Positions 9,608 through 17,101 of a stretch of 34,589 bases of DNA are shown here, piece by piece. The notes beneath the pieces were generated by a model that was given only the letters and a program-made list of their open reading frames with translations, was not told where the DNA came from and searched no databases. The position numbers were made by a program, and so were the translations under genes. This DNA is from Myxococcales bacterium FL481. GTDB taxonomy: Bacteria; Myxococcota_A; Polyangia; Nannocystales; Nannocystaceae. Where the stretch lies: the NCBI GenBank assembly GCA_006508105.1, contig QKPP01000078.1, positions 1 to 34,589 of the forward strand. Direction: 5' to 3'. Each line of letters begins with the position of its first letter. The first letter of the stretch is position 1.

Positions 9608-10384
9608 CTAGCCGCGGGCCAAGAGCCCTTCCGCCAGCTCTGAGAACGCCGCCGCCTCTCGCGCCTGCGCGACAAACTGCGGCAAATCATCGAACTGTTG
9701 GAGCTGATCCACCACGTCCCGGGTGCCGACGGTCAAGCCGAATCGCCCGGGGCGAAACAGGCCCACGTCGTTGGGTGCGTCGCCGATGGTCGCCACCGTG
9801 GTCGGATCGGTGCCTTCTTGCGCCAAGACTTGGAGCAGGCCCTCGCCCTTGTCAGGAAGTTGCTCGGCGAGATGGACATGCACGTTGGACCAGACGAGGT
9901 GGACGCCTCGCTCGCGCGCTCGCTCCCGTAGTCGCTCGAGCTCGGGCTCACCGCGGCCCTCTCGCTCGTAGGCGACATCGCCGAGGCGACAAAACGCATC
10001 GCCGGTGCGCTGCAACCCAGCCTGGTGGTCCGCGTTGAGCCAATCGCCCACCGCCAACAACCGCTCCACGTCCGTGGGGCGACCCGAGATCCAACGCGGG
10101 GCACGATCGGGCACGACTTCGAGCAGGCCGTTTTCCGCGATGCCCCGGGTCACGCCCGGCAGGTAGCGGCACAATCCCAAGACCTCCCCCGCGGGGCGGC
10201 CACTGACCGGGATCACCTCGACCCCAGCGCGAATCAGTCGAGCGATGACCTCGACGATCGGAGACCGCAGCTCGCCGCGATCCGTGAGCGTGCCATCGAC
10301 GTCGGTGGCGACAATCGCCACTCGAGCCCACGCGCGGGGGTCAACGCGAGCGGCTTCGGCAAGGGGTCGGGGTCGGGCAGTCAT
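9608..10384 (-). CDS. HAD superfamily phosphatase (HAD-IIB, Cof/SPP-like)
   Basis: A 258-aa cytosolic HAD hydrolase. Motif I is DVDGTLTD with nucleophile Asp28 and general acid Asp30; motif II is the Ser in VIPVSGRP; a Lys in LPDKGEGL fits motif III; motif IV is GDAPND. The cap inserted between motifs II and III fits the type IIB group, which contains sugar-phosphate, phosphoglycolate and mannosyl-3-phosphoglycerate phosphatases. The substrate is not predictable. The ATG at 10384 is chosen because the conserved core starts about 20 residues later; a longer start at 10420 would overlap the divergent kinase start. It is followed 154 bp later by the efflux operon on the same strand, with no obvious functional tie. 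Confidence 0.85.
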   Translation of the reverse strand: MTARPRPLAEAARVDPRAWARVAIVATDVDGTLTDRGELRSPIVEVIARLIRAGVEVIPVSGRPAGEVLGLCRYLPGVTRGIAENGLLEVVPDRAPRWISGRPTDVERLLAVGDWLNADHQAGLQRTGDAFCRLGDVAYEREGRGEPELERLRERARERGVHLVWSNVHVHLAEQLPDKGEGLLQVLAQEGTDPTTVATIGDAPNDVGLFRPGRFGLTVGTRDVVDQLQQFDDLPQFVAQAREAAAFSELAEGLLARG

Positions 10385-10418
10385 GCGAGATGAGCGTGGT
10401 AGGCTGCGAGTCCCTACC

Positions 10419-11639
10419 ATGGGAACGCTGGAGCTGCAGCCCGGAGACGTCTACGCCGGAAACATCCGCATCCTCGAGCGTTTGGGTACCGGCACTTTTG
10501 CCACGGTGTACCGCGTGGAGGTGCCCAGCTATCCGTTGCCCCTGGCGCTCAAACTCAGCCGAGAGAGCATCGACAGCGCCGAGCGGGCGCAACGCGCCCT
10601 GCGCGAGGTCACGATCTTGCGGGCCCTGACCAATCCCCACGTGTGCCGCACCTTCGACTGTGGGCTGCGCCCCGATGGACACGTGTACATGCTCATGGAG
10701 TACCTCGAAGGCTGCACGCTCGAAGAGTGGCACGACTTCTCCGAACCGCTGCACGCCGCCCAGGCCGTGACGATCGTGCATCAGGCCTGCCTCGGGCTGG
10801 CGGAAGCCCACGCCAAGGGCATCGTGCACCGTGACGTCAAACCCGAGAACATCTTCGTCGAACGCAAAGGTCAGATCAAAGTGTTGGACTTTGGACTGGC
10901 CCGATCCTGGGACGGCTCGCCGGTGGTGGGAGTCAACGCCACGGACGTCCACATGGTCGTTGGGACGCCGCACTACAGCCAGCCCGAGCAATTGCACACG
11001 CGGGTCCTCAGCCCGGCGAGCGACGTGTACGCGCTCTCGCTGATGCTGTACGAGCTGCTTTCGGCGCACTCTCCGTTCCATCCCGACCGCCCCTTGGCGG
11101 TGGTCAAAGAGGAGCTGTTGGACACGCCCATGGCCTGGCTGCGCTGCCACAGCGACCAGCCCGTGCACCCCCTTCGGGCGCATCGAGGCTGCGACGACCT
11201 GCCGGAGGCACTCGTCTGCGGTATCGAGCGCGGATTGGCAAAAAACCCCGGCGACCGCCCACCGCACGCGGCCGCGCTAGCCAATTTGTTGGGCATGGTG
11301 CTGCACCGGGACCTGGGGGTCCCGGTGGCCGCCAGCCTCAAGATCTTGCACCCCGACGGCGACCTTGAAGACCGGGTGTTCTTGCCCGGGAGCTATCGCA
11401 TCGGATCTGGCGAGCGCTGTGAGATTCCGCTGCGGCACAAAGCCGCGGCTCGCGTCCACGCCGTGCTGGAGTGGAGCGGCCGCCCGCACTATCCCCAGCT
11501 GCGCCCGGTCGCGGGTGGCGGTCAGGTGCGGGTCAACGGCGTGATCATCCACAGGGTCGCCCAGCTCGGTCCCGAAGACGAGTTCAGCGTGGCCGGGTAC
11601 GAGCTCGCAGTGGGGCTCACTCCCCGCCCCGCGTCGTGA
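10419..11639 (+). CDS. Ser/Thr protein kinase (Hanks type) with C-terminal FHA domain
   Basis: A 406-aa cytosolic protein. The kinase domain covers about residues 9-290: Gly loop [15 protein letters not shown]-anchoring Lys45 (LALKLS), catalytic loop HRDVKPEN with Asp139, and DFG at Asp157. The usual APE is replaced by QPE (YSQPEQ). All key residues for activity are present. The last about 100 residues look like an FHA phosphothreonine-binding domain: [26 protein letters not shown] matches the GR-S-H pattern in degraded form, and a terminal beta strand with VNGVIIH follows. There is no membrane segment. The kinase may dock its own phosphorylated sites or partners. An in-frame ATG at 10383 is an alternative start but would overlap the divergent HAD gene. 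Confidence 0.9.
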   Translation: MGTLELQPGDVYAGNIRILERLGTGTFATVYRVEVPSYPLPLALKLSRESIDSAERAQRALREVTILRALTNPHVCRTFDCGLRPDGHVYMLMEYLEGCTLEEWHDFSEPLHAAQAVTIVHQACLGLAEAHAKGIVHRDVKPENIFVERKGQIKVLDFGLARSWDGSPVVGVNATDVHMVVGTPHYSQPEQLHTRVLSPASDVYALSLMLYELLSAHSPFHPDRPLAVVKEELLDTPMAWLRCHSDQPVHPLRAHRGCDDLPEALVCGIERGLAKNPGDRPPHAAALANLLGMVLHRDLGVPVAASLKILHPDGDLEDRVFLPGSYRIGSGERCEIPLRHKAAARVHAVLEWSGRPHYPQLRPVAGGGQVRVNGVIIHRVAQLGPEDEFSVAGYELAVGLTPRPAS

Positions 11640-11687
11640 TCCTGGCGCCAATCTCGCGTCGCGCTGGCTGCGATGGCACGCCGGCCT

Positions 11688-11716
11688 TTGACAAACCCCG
11701 GCAGTCGTTGCTAGAT
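11688..11716 (+). promoter_or_regulatory. Sigma-70 type promoter of tRNA-Pro
   Basis: TTGACA at 11688-11693, a 17-nt spacer and CTAGAT at 11711-11716 match the housekeeping consensus well, and transcription would begin about 8 nt before the tRNA. It is the clearest promoter in the window. Confidence 0.75.
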
Positions 11717-11730
11717 GGCTCGGCCGTTTT

Positions 11731-11807
<77 letters not shown>

Positions 11808-11915
11808 CAATCAGACGATGCCACGCGCCGGTGGGCGTTCGGGCCGCATCTCGGCGCAGGGGCCGAGCGACCGAGCTACCACCGGTTCGGCATCTCTGGC
11901 AACCTTGGACAGACC

Positions 11916-12512
11916 GTGTCGCTACTGCGCGTACTCGTCATCGACGACGATCCAAGTATTTGCGAGTACCTCGACAAGCTGCTGACCCGCGAAGACTGCG
12001 ACGTCACCACGTGCTGCCAACCGCGGGAGGGGCTGCAGCTGATCGAAAACGACGACTATCACATCGTCATTTTAGATCTGCAGATGCCCGATCGCCCCGG
12101 CATGGATCTGTTGTCGGACATCCGCCGCCAAGATCAAAACGTGGCGGTCATCATCCTCACCGGGTTTCCCACGCTGGAGAGTGCGACCAACGCCATCAGC
12201 TTGGACATCTCTGCGTACATGCAAAAGCCGTTTTCCGGCGAGGAGATGCGCGACACGATCGCTGCGGTCGCTCGCAAAAAGGGCATCATGGTGCGCCCCG
12301 AAGACGAGCTGCACATCAGCATCGGTCGGCAGATTCGCAAGCACCGCAAAGACCGCAGCATGCCACTGCGAGTGTTGAGCCAGCGCGTTCACATGTCGAT
12401 CAGCTTGCTGAGTCAAATCGAACGCGCGGAACGTCCCGCTTCCATTTCTCATCTCTACCGCATCGCGAACGCGCTGGAGATGCGCGTGGTGGATCTCATC
12501 GGCGACTTCTAG
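11916..12512 (+). CDS. Response regulator receiver fused to XRE-type HTH
   Basis: A 198-aa cytosolic regulator. Residues 1-120 form a receiver domain: acidic pocket VIDDDPS, phosphoacceptor Asp54 in DLQMPDRPG, Thr in ILTG and Lys104 in MQKPF, all intact. Residues about 137-198 form a Cro/C1-type helix-turn-helix (IGRQIRKHRK, then LSQRVHMSISLLSQIERAER). XRE domains are rare as receiver outputs; OmpR, NarL or Fis types are usual. The start is a GTG at 11916; no good ATG exists upstream in frame and the receiver begins right there. No sensor kinase is adjacent, so it is an orphan. DNA binding under phosphorylation control is inferred from the architecture. Confidence 0.88.
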   Translation: MSLLRVLVIDDDPSICEYLDKLLTREDCDVTTCCQPREGLQLIENDDYHIVILDLQMPDRPGMDLLSDIRRQDQNVAVIILTGFPTLESATNAISLDISAYMQKPFSGEEMRDTIAAVARKKGIMVRPEDELHISIGRQIRKHRKDRSMPLRVLSQRVHMSISLLSQIERAERPASISHLYRIANALEMRVVDLIGDF

Positions 12513-12763
12513 GTTTTGCCATTGGTCGTGAGCCGAGCCAGACCAAGACCCGGTCCGTTGCCGCCGACACGCCGGCTTCGCTTGGCCGCCGATGACCGAC
12601 CCCTCGCGGCCGGCTGAACCGAGGCTGCGCTGGCTCCCTGACGGGGTGAAGCGTGGACGACCCCTCGCGGCCAGCCGACCCCAAACCGGTTCACGTTCGC
12701 CGACCCGGTGAAATCGGTCTCACGGGAGTCGCGCGGGCCGGTGGCTCGGTGTAGCATGCGTCC
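12513..12763. other. Intergenic region with 14-bp direct repeat
   Basis: This 251-bp gap between the receiver-XRE gene and the Cys-rich protein gene holds two copies of GACCCCTCGCGGCC, at 12598-12611 and 12659-12672, 61 bp apart. No gene is supported. The region should contain the promoter of the downstream gene, but no clear -35/-10 pair was seen. Confidence 0.55.
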
Positions 12764-13612
12764 ATGCCCTTCGGGCGCGCCCGGCCTCCGCTCAAACTCC
12801 GTCGCAGCGTCGTGTTGGCTGCGATCGTATCGCTCGCGGGGCAATGCCAGCGGAGAACCGCCCCCGGGTCCGATGCCCCGGCGGCGGGCGACGAACACCG
12901 GGCCACCCTCGGCGAGGTCTGTGAGGCCACCTGTGCTCGGCTCGCCGCGTGTCCGGCAGACGCGGTCGACACCCAAGCGTTCGCGTTCGACTGCTCTGCC
13001 TCCTGCCCGAGCGCGGCCGAACCCGCGAGTCGCGATGCGACGCGACTGCTCGACTGTGCCCGTCTCGACAGCTGCACCGCGTTCATGAGCTGTGCCGAGC
13101 TGGCCTCGTCGGACGCGGGGACCGAGATCGAGGCCGAAGCCGCCGCTACGCCCCGTTCGGCGACCGTCGCCGCGCCCGACCCGTGTGAACGAGTGTGTCA
13201 TCGAGCCAGCGGTTGTCCCGACGGACCACGAGAGATCGACAGCTGTGTCGCGCGCTGCCAAAACGCGAACGATGCGTCAACCAACCCCGTGCTGGCGTGC
13301 CAACACCAGCCCACTTGCGACGCGCTGCTGCCCTGCCTCGCCGCCGCTCGGGGTCCCGCGGGCCCGCTGACCCCGCTCGGCATCGACGAGACCTGCGTGC
13401 AGCTGTGTGACCGCACACGAGCGTGCGGGGCCGACTCGTCGGAACTCGACGGCCGCCAACTTCGTGCGCTATCGCGAGACACACAAGACGTATGGATGGA
13501 GTGCGCCATCCAATGCACCCAAGAAGTCCGGGACGACAACCGCGCCGCGTTTGACGAATGCTTGGCGATCGAACCATGCGACCGGTTTCTCAAGTGTGCC
13601 GACGAGCTCTAG
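12764..13612 (+). CDS. Cys-rich exported protein with three Cys repeats
   Basis: A 282-aa protein with an N-terminal signal-peptide-like segment ([17 protein letters not shown]). The cysteine at residue 28 sits in a weak lipobox (Gln at -1), so it may be a lipoprotein or a plainly secreted protein. The mature part has three repeated Cys modules, at roughly residues 48-110, 143-190 and 205-280. Each begins with a CxxxC pair such as CEATC, CERVC or CVQLC and ends in further spaced cysteines, suggesting disulphide-bonded units. An acidic Ala/Thr linker separates modules one and two. Such multi-Cys proteins are typical of myxobacterial secretomes. Function is unknown. It sits 22 bp before pyrC but is probably unrelated to pyrimidine synthesis. 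Confidence 0.8.
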   Translation: MPFGRARPPLKLRRSVVLAAIVSLAGQCQRRTAPGSDAPAAGDEHRATLGEVCEATCARLAACPADAVDTQAFAFDCSASCPSAAEPASRDATRLLDCARLDSCTAFMSCAELASSDAGTEIEAEAAATPRSATVAAPDPCERVCHRASGCPDGPREIDSCVARCQNANDASTNPVLACQHQPTCDALLPCLAAARGPAGPLTPLGIDETCVQLCDRTRACGADSSELDGRQLRALSRDTQDVWMECAIQCTQEVRDDNRAAFDECLAIEPCDRFLKCADEL

Positions 13613-13634
13613 AGCAAGTACAATCGCCTCGCCC

Positions 13635-14675
13635 ATGGACCGCATCACGATCACCCGTCCGGACGACTGGCACATTCACCTTCGAGACGGCGAGCATCTC
13701 GTCACCACGGTACCCCACGTGGCCCGTCAGTTCGCCCGCGCAATCGTGATGCCGAACCTCAAGCCGCCGGTGGCCACGGTGGACGACGCGATCGCGTACC
13801 GGGATCGAATCTTGGCGGCGCGACCGGCTGGCTCTCGCTTTCGGCCGCTGCTGACCCTGTACCTAACCGATCGCACCACCGCAGAGGAGATCGAGCGCGC
13901 CGCCGCGTGCCCCGACGTGGTGGCCGTCAAACTCTATCCCGCGGGAGCGACGACGAACTCGGATCGCGGCGTCGCGGACTTGCGAGGGCTGGCGCCGGTG
14001 CTCGAGGTCATGGCCCAAACCGACTTGCTCCTGCTCGTGCACGGAGAAGTGACCGATCCCGAAGTGGACGTTTTTGACCGGGAGGCCGTGTTCCTCGAGC
14101 GTGAATTGGCGCCGATCCTCGAGCGGCATCCCCAGCTGCATGTGGTGCTTGAACACATCACCACGGAACAAGCTGTGGCCTTTGTGCGCGCCGGCGGACC
14201 CAATCTCGCGGCGACGATTACGGCGCATCACCTGCTGCTCAACCGCAACGCGATGTTCCAAGGCGGCTTGTCCCCCCACGCCTACTGCCTGCCCGTGCTC
14301 AAGCGAGAACGCCACCGGCAGGCCCTGCTGGGTGCCGCGTGCTCGGGAGAACCGAAGTTCTTTCTCGGCACCGACAGCGCCCCGCACCGGCGGACGGACA
14401 AAGTCAGCGACTGCGGCTGCGCGGGGATCTACACCGCCCACGCGGCCATGGAGTTTTACGCCGAAGCGTTCGATAGCATGGGGGCGCTCGAGTACCTCGA
14501 GGGCTTCGCCAGCCAGTTCGGCCCGGATTTCTATGGCCTGCCCCGCAACCGCGAGACGATCTCGCTGGTGCGTCGACCATCACCCGTGCCAGCCTCGTAT
14601 CCGCTGGCCGGCTCGCAGCTCGTACCGATGCGTGGTGGCGAGACCACGCAGTGGCAGCTCGTCGCCCCCGGCTAA
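13635..14675 (+). CDS. pyrC: Dihydroorotase
   Basis: A 346-aa cytosolic zinc amidohydrolase that interconverts carbamoyl-aspartate and dihydroorotate, the third step of de novo pyrimidine synthesis. It is a class II enzyme like E. coli PyrC (348 aa). Every ligand is present at an offset of about three residues: His13 and His15 ([10 protein letters not shown]), Lys99 ([15 protein letters not shown], the carbamylated lysine), His136 (LVHGEV), His174 (LEHITT) and Asp247 (GTDSAPH). The ATG at 13635 is chosen because the conserved N-terminus begins there; longer in-frame reading overlaps the preceding gene. A TACAAT hexamer lies only 11 nt before the ATG, so a very short leader is possible. No other pyr gene is nearby. 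Confidence 0.96.
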   Translation: MDRITITRPDDWHIHLRDGEHLVTTVPHVARQFARAIVMPNLKPPVATVDDAIAYRDRILAARPAGSRFRPLLTLYLTDRTTAEEIERAAACPDVVAVKLYPAGATTNSDRGVADLRGLAPVLEVMAQTDLLLLVHGEVTDPEVDVFDREAVFLERELAPILERHPQLHVVLEHITTEQAVAFVRAGGPNLAATITAHHLLLNRNAMFQGGLSPHAYCLPVLKRERHRQALLGAACSGEPKFFLGTDSAPHRRTDKVSDCGCAGIYTAHAAMEFYAEAFDSMGALEYLEGFASQFGPDFYGLPRNRETISLVRRPSPVPASYPLAGSQLVPMRGGETTQWQLVAPG

Positions 14676-14713
14676 CCGCCGAGGCCGACAGACCGGGCCG
14701 CCTCCCCCCGGAG

Positions 14714-15841
14714 ATGGCAGCGAACACCACGCACGAGCGCGGGCCACCGGCCGGACTGGGACGAACCTGGCGAGTCGGGCTCGCCCTGTGTCTCGCCGGG
14801 ACGATGGCGATCGGCGTGTGGCTACGTTGGGCGCTCGCGGGTCACGTCGGTCTCCCGGTGCCATTCGCCCACCTTCGACACGCGCATTCCCATCTCGGGT
14901 ATTTCGGGCTGCTGTTTCCGCTGGCCTGGCTGGGCTGGGCGGCCGCCGGGGCTCAACCGCCGGGACCCAAGGCGCGGGTGGGCTACGGCCTGTGTACGCT
15001 TTTCGCTTGCATCGGGTTTGTGCGCAGCGGCTACGGGCCGCTGGCCATCGCCGGAAGCACGGGGGTCGCGGCGTTTTGGCTGTGGAGCAGCGCCACGCTG
15101 ATCCGCCGGATGAAGCGGCTCGACGACCCGCTAGGGGCCGTGCCCATCGGTATTGCGCTGTCTCTCGCCTGCGTGCCGATGATCGCGACCACGCTACGCT
15201 CGGACCCCGCGCTGGCGCACGGGTACGTGTCGACGTTCCTCGCGGCGTTGCTGCTCCTCGTAGTGGTGCCGTCGGCAGTCGCGGGCCGCGGCGTGTCCGT
15301 TGGCCCGTGGCCTGGGCTCCTCGTCGCGGGCGGGCTGGGCTGTGTGTTCCTCGGCGTGGCACCGAACCCCGTCACCCGGGTGGGCCTATTCGCATACGCC
15401 GGACTGCTCCTCGCGCCCGTGGCCTCGCGCCGACTCCCGAGCCACGCCCGCGCCACCTGGGCGGCAGTGGCACTGGGCCTGGGCGCGATGGCCTGCGGAC
15501 TGCTGCCGAACGTGCGGCCCGTCGCCCTCGGTGCCATCCATTTTCTCATCCTGGGGCCCGTCCTCGCGAGCGTTGCGCCGCTGTGGCTCGCTCCCCCGCC
15601 TGCGGCGTGGCGTTGGTGGATCGGACACGGGTTGTGCGGGGCCATGGCCGCTGCGTTGGGGCTGCAGGCTTTCACCGCGAATCCGCTGACGTGGACCGTC
15701 GCCGCCACGGCCGGCACCGGCACTCTGTTGTGGTGGATCTGGGCGCTGATCGAACTGTGGTTCGCCCGGTCTCGGATCAAACCGACCCACGCGCGCGCGC
15801 CCGACCGAAAGGCCGCGTTGAAATCGGAGAAACGCGGCTAG
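14714..15841 (+). CDS. Polytopic membrane protein, about 11-12 helices, His-containing
   Basis: A 375-aa inner-membrane protein, nearly all hydrophobic helices. Conserved-looking histidines sit in or next to helices: HLRHAHSHLGYFG near residues 50-65, DPALAHGY, GAIHFLILGP and GHGLCG. Spaced helix histidines recall haem-binding membrane proteins such as NnrS or cbb3-oxidase-like folds, but no diagnostic signature was recognised, so function is left open. The tail is basic (RIKPTHARAPDRKAALK). The start is uncertain: ATG 14714 is reported, but an in-frame GTG at 14651 would overlap the pyrC end and neither has a good ribosome-binding site. It probably shares the pyrC transcript. Its stop overlaps that of the convergent gene. 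Confidence 0.78.
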   Translation: MAANTTHERGPPAGLGRTWRVGLALCLAGTMAIGVWLRWALAGHVGLPVPFAHLRHAHSHLGYFGLLFPLAWLGWAAAGAQPPGPKARVGYGLCTLFACIGFVRSGYGPLAIAGSTGVAAFWLWSSATLIRRMKRLDDPLGAVPIGIALSLACVPMIATTLRSDPALAHGYVSTFLAALLLLVVVPSAVAGRGVSVGPWPGLLVAGGLGCVFLGVAPNPVTRVGLFAYAGLLLAPVASRRLPSHARATWAAVALGLGAMACGLLPNVRPVALGAIHFLILGPVLASVAPLWLAPPPAAWRWWIGHGLCGAMAAALGLQAFTANPLTWTVAATAGTGTLLWWIWALIELWFARSRIKPTHARAPDRKAALKSEKRG

Positions 15842-16617
15842 GCGACGCGTAGGTAGGTCGTCGCGTCCTCGGCCCGTCCCCCGCACGCGCTGACGATCGC
15901 GGGATGGAGTAGATCCGGGGCCACCGGTTTCGGCAGCCAGCCATCGACTTCGGGCAACAGCCGCAGCCCGCGGCCCTCACCCCGCAATCCGATGATGGCC
16001 GGTCGCTCGGCGACGGTCCCGGCCGACGCAACCAAGCGGGCGACGTCCGGCGTGGCCTCGTCGACCAGCAAGAGATCGAATCGGCGATGTCGGAGGCCAC
16101 GAATCGCGGCCGCTACGGACACCACCATTTGCACGCGGTGGCCCATGCCAAACACGATCATCGCCGTCCGGCGAGCGTCGCGTCGTCGAGCATCCACCAC
16201 CAGCACGCTGGCCTGGCGTCCGCGCGCGCGCGGCGAGTGAGCTCGGCCCGCCTCGTCGTCGACCGTATGCACGTGCAGACACACCCGACCCGGCAAGACC
16301 TCGCCGGCGTCGCGCACATGCAGATTCAGCTGGGCTTGACGAACCTCGCGGTCAAAACTGGCGAGCTCCACTCGCACTGCAACCTCGTTGGTTTCGCGAG
16401 TTCGGGCCGCGCCCGCCACCGCGTCACTGACGAGCTGACGCAGGCCAAACGCGTCTCCCGTGGCGTAGCTTGGAAGCGACCGGTCGAGTTGAACGTCCGG
16501 TGCCATCGCGCCGTCCTCGAGACGCGCCGCGGCATCCCAACACGCGTCCTGGATCACCTCGCCGAGTGGAAAACAGTCGTGCCCCTGGGCACGACCGGGA
16601 GGGAAAAGGTCCGCCAT
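15838..16617 (-). CDS. Degenerate histidine-kinase-like ATPase plus receiver-like domain
   Basis: A 259-aa protein. The N-terminal half resembles the ATPase module of hybrid sensor kinases: PLGEVIQDACW, GDAFGLRQLVSDAVAGAART in place of the N box, and VRDAGEVLPG in place of the D-x-G box. The N-box asparagines are missing. The C-terminal half resembles a receiver: VLVVDARRRD has lost the paired acidic residues, Asp186 in LLLVDEATPD matches the phosphoacceptor, the Thr/Ser position is LRG, and Lys230 (WLPKPV) is kept. No DHp histidine was found. It may be a decayed or repurposed hybrid kinase. The start is uncertain (ATG 16617; GTG 16680 is in frame). It is convergent with the membrane protein gene, sharing CTAG as both stops. 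Confidence 0.6.
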   Translation of the reverse strand: MADLFPPGRAQGHDCFPLGEVIQDACWDAAARLEDGAMAPDVQLDRSLPSYATGDAFGLRQLVSDAVAGAARTRETNEVAVRVELASFDREVRQAQLNLHVRDAGEVLPGRVCLHVHTVDDEAGRAHSPRARGRQASVLVVDARRRDARRTAMIVFGMGHRVQMVVSVAAAIRGLRHRRFDLLLVDEATPDVARLVASAGTVAERPAIIGLRGEGRGLRLLPEVDGWLPKPVAPDLLHPAIVSACGGRAEDATTYLRVA

Positions 16618-17101
16618 CGGGATCTGCTCGAACACATTCACTGCGGTCGTGATCGTCCGAAAGGTGCGAGCTTTGAGCACGAACGTGCGCCCCTCAGCGC
16701 GCGAAGGGCACGCAACCACCGTGGTTGTGCAATGCGTCCGAGATGTTGGCGTACTCCAGCCCACGCTTCGCCGCGGCCGGCTGCGAACGCACCGCAGGGA
16801 TGACCCGTTTGCGGGGGCACCGACCCGATTGGGCCCATCATGGAACAAACCGACCACCCGCGCCGGCCCGTTCCGCCGCGCTCGACTCGCGTAGCCGGTC
16901 CGGCGAAGCCCGACCGCGCAACGATGCCGACGTCGCCGCAAGCCGGTTCCCGTCGCGCGCGAAAGACGAGCCGATCCGGCGAACGGAGTACGCGAGTCCC
17001 CAGCCCGACGAGCCGAGCCGCGGGGACGGGTCGGAAGGCCGTGACCCGCGTCGGCGCATGGTGCCGACGCGCCGTCGCGTCACTCCGCGCGGACGCCCGG
17101 T
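16618..17101. other. Gap without a convincing gene
   Basis: About 480 bp between the metallopeptidase stop at 17102 and the kinase-like gene, both on the minus strand. Open frames here read as Arg/Ser/Pro-rich shadow sequence with no motif. The first about 60 bp (16618-16680) could be the true N-terminus of the kinase-like gene (VLKARTFRTITTAVNVFEQ). The rest presumably holds a terminator and promoter, but no clear signal was seen. Confidence 0.5.

Noticed and set aside
14074-15852. A 592-codon plus-strand frame across pyrC and the membrane protein
   Set aside because: It spans two well-supported genes in a different frame and is Arg/Ser/Pro-rich, a shadow.
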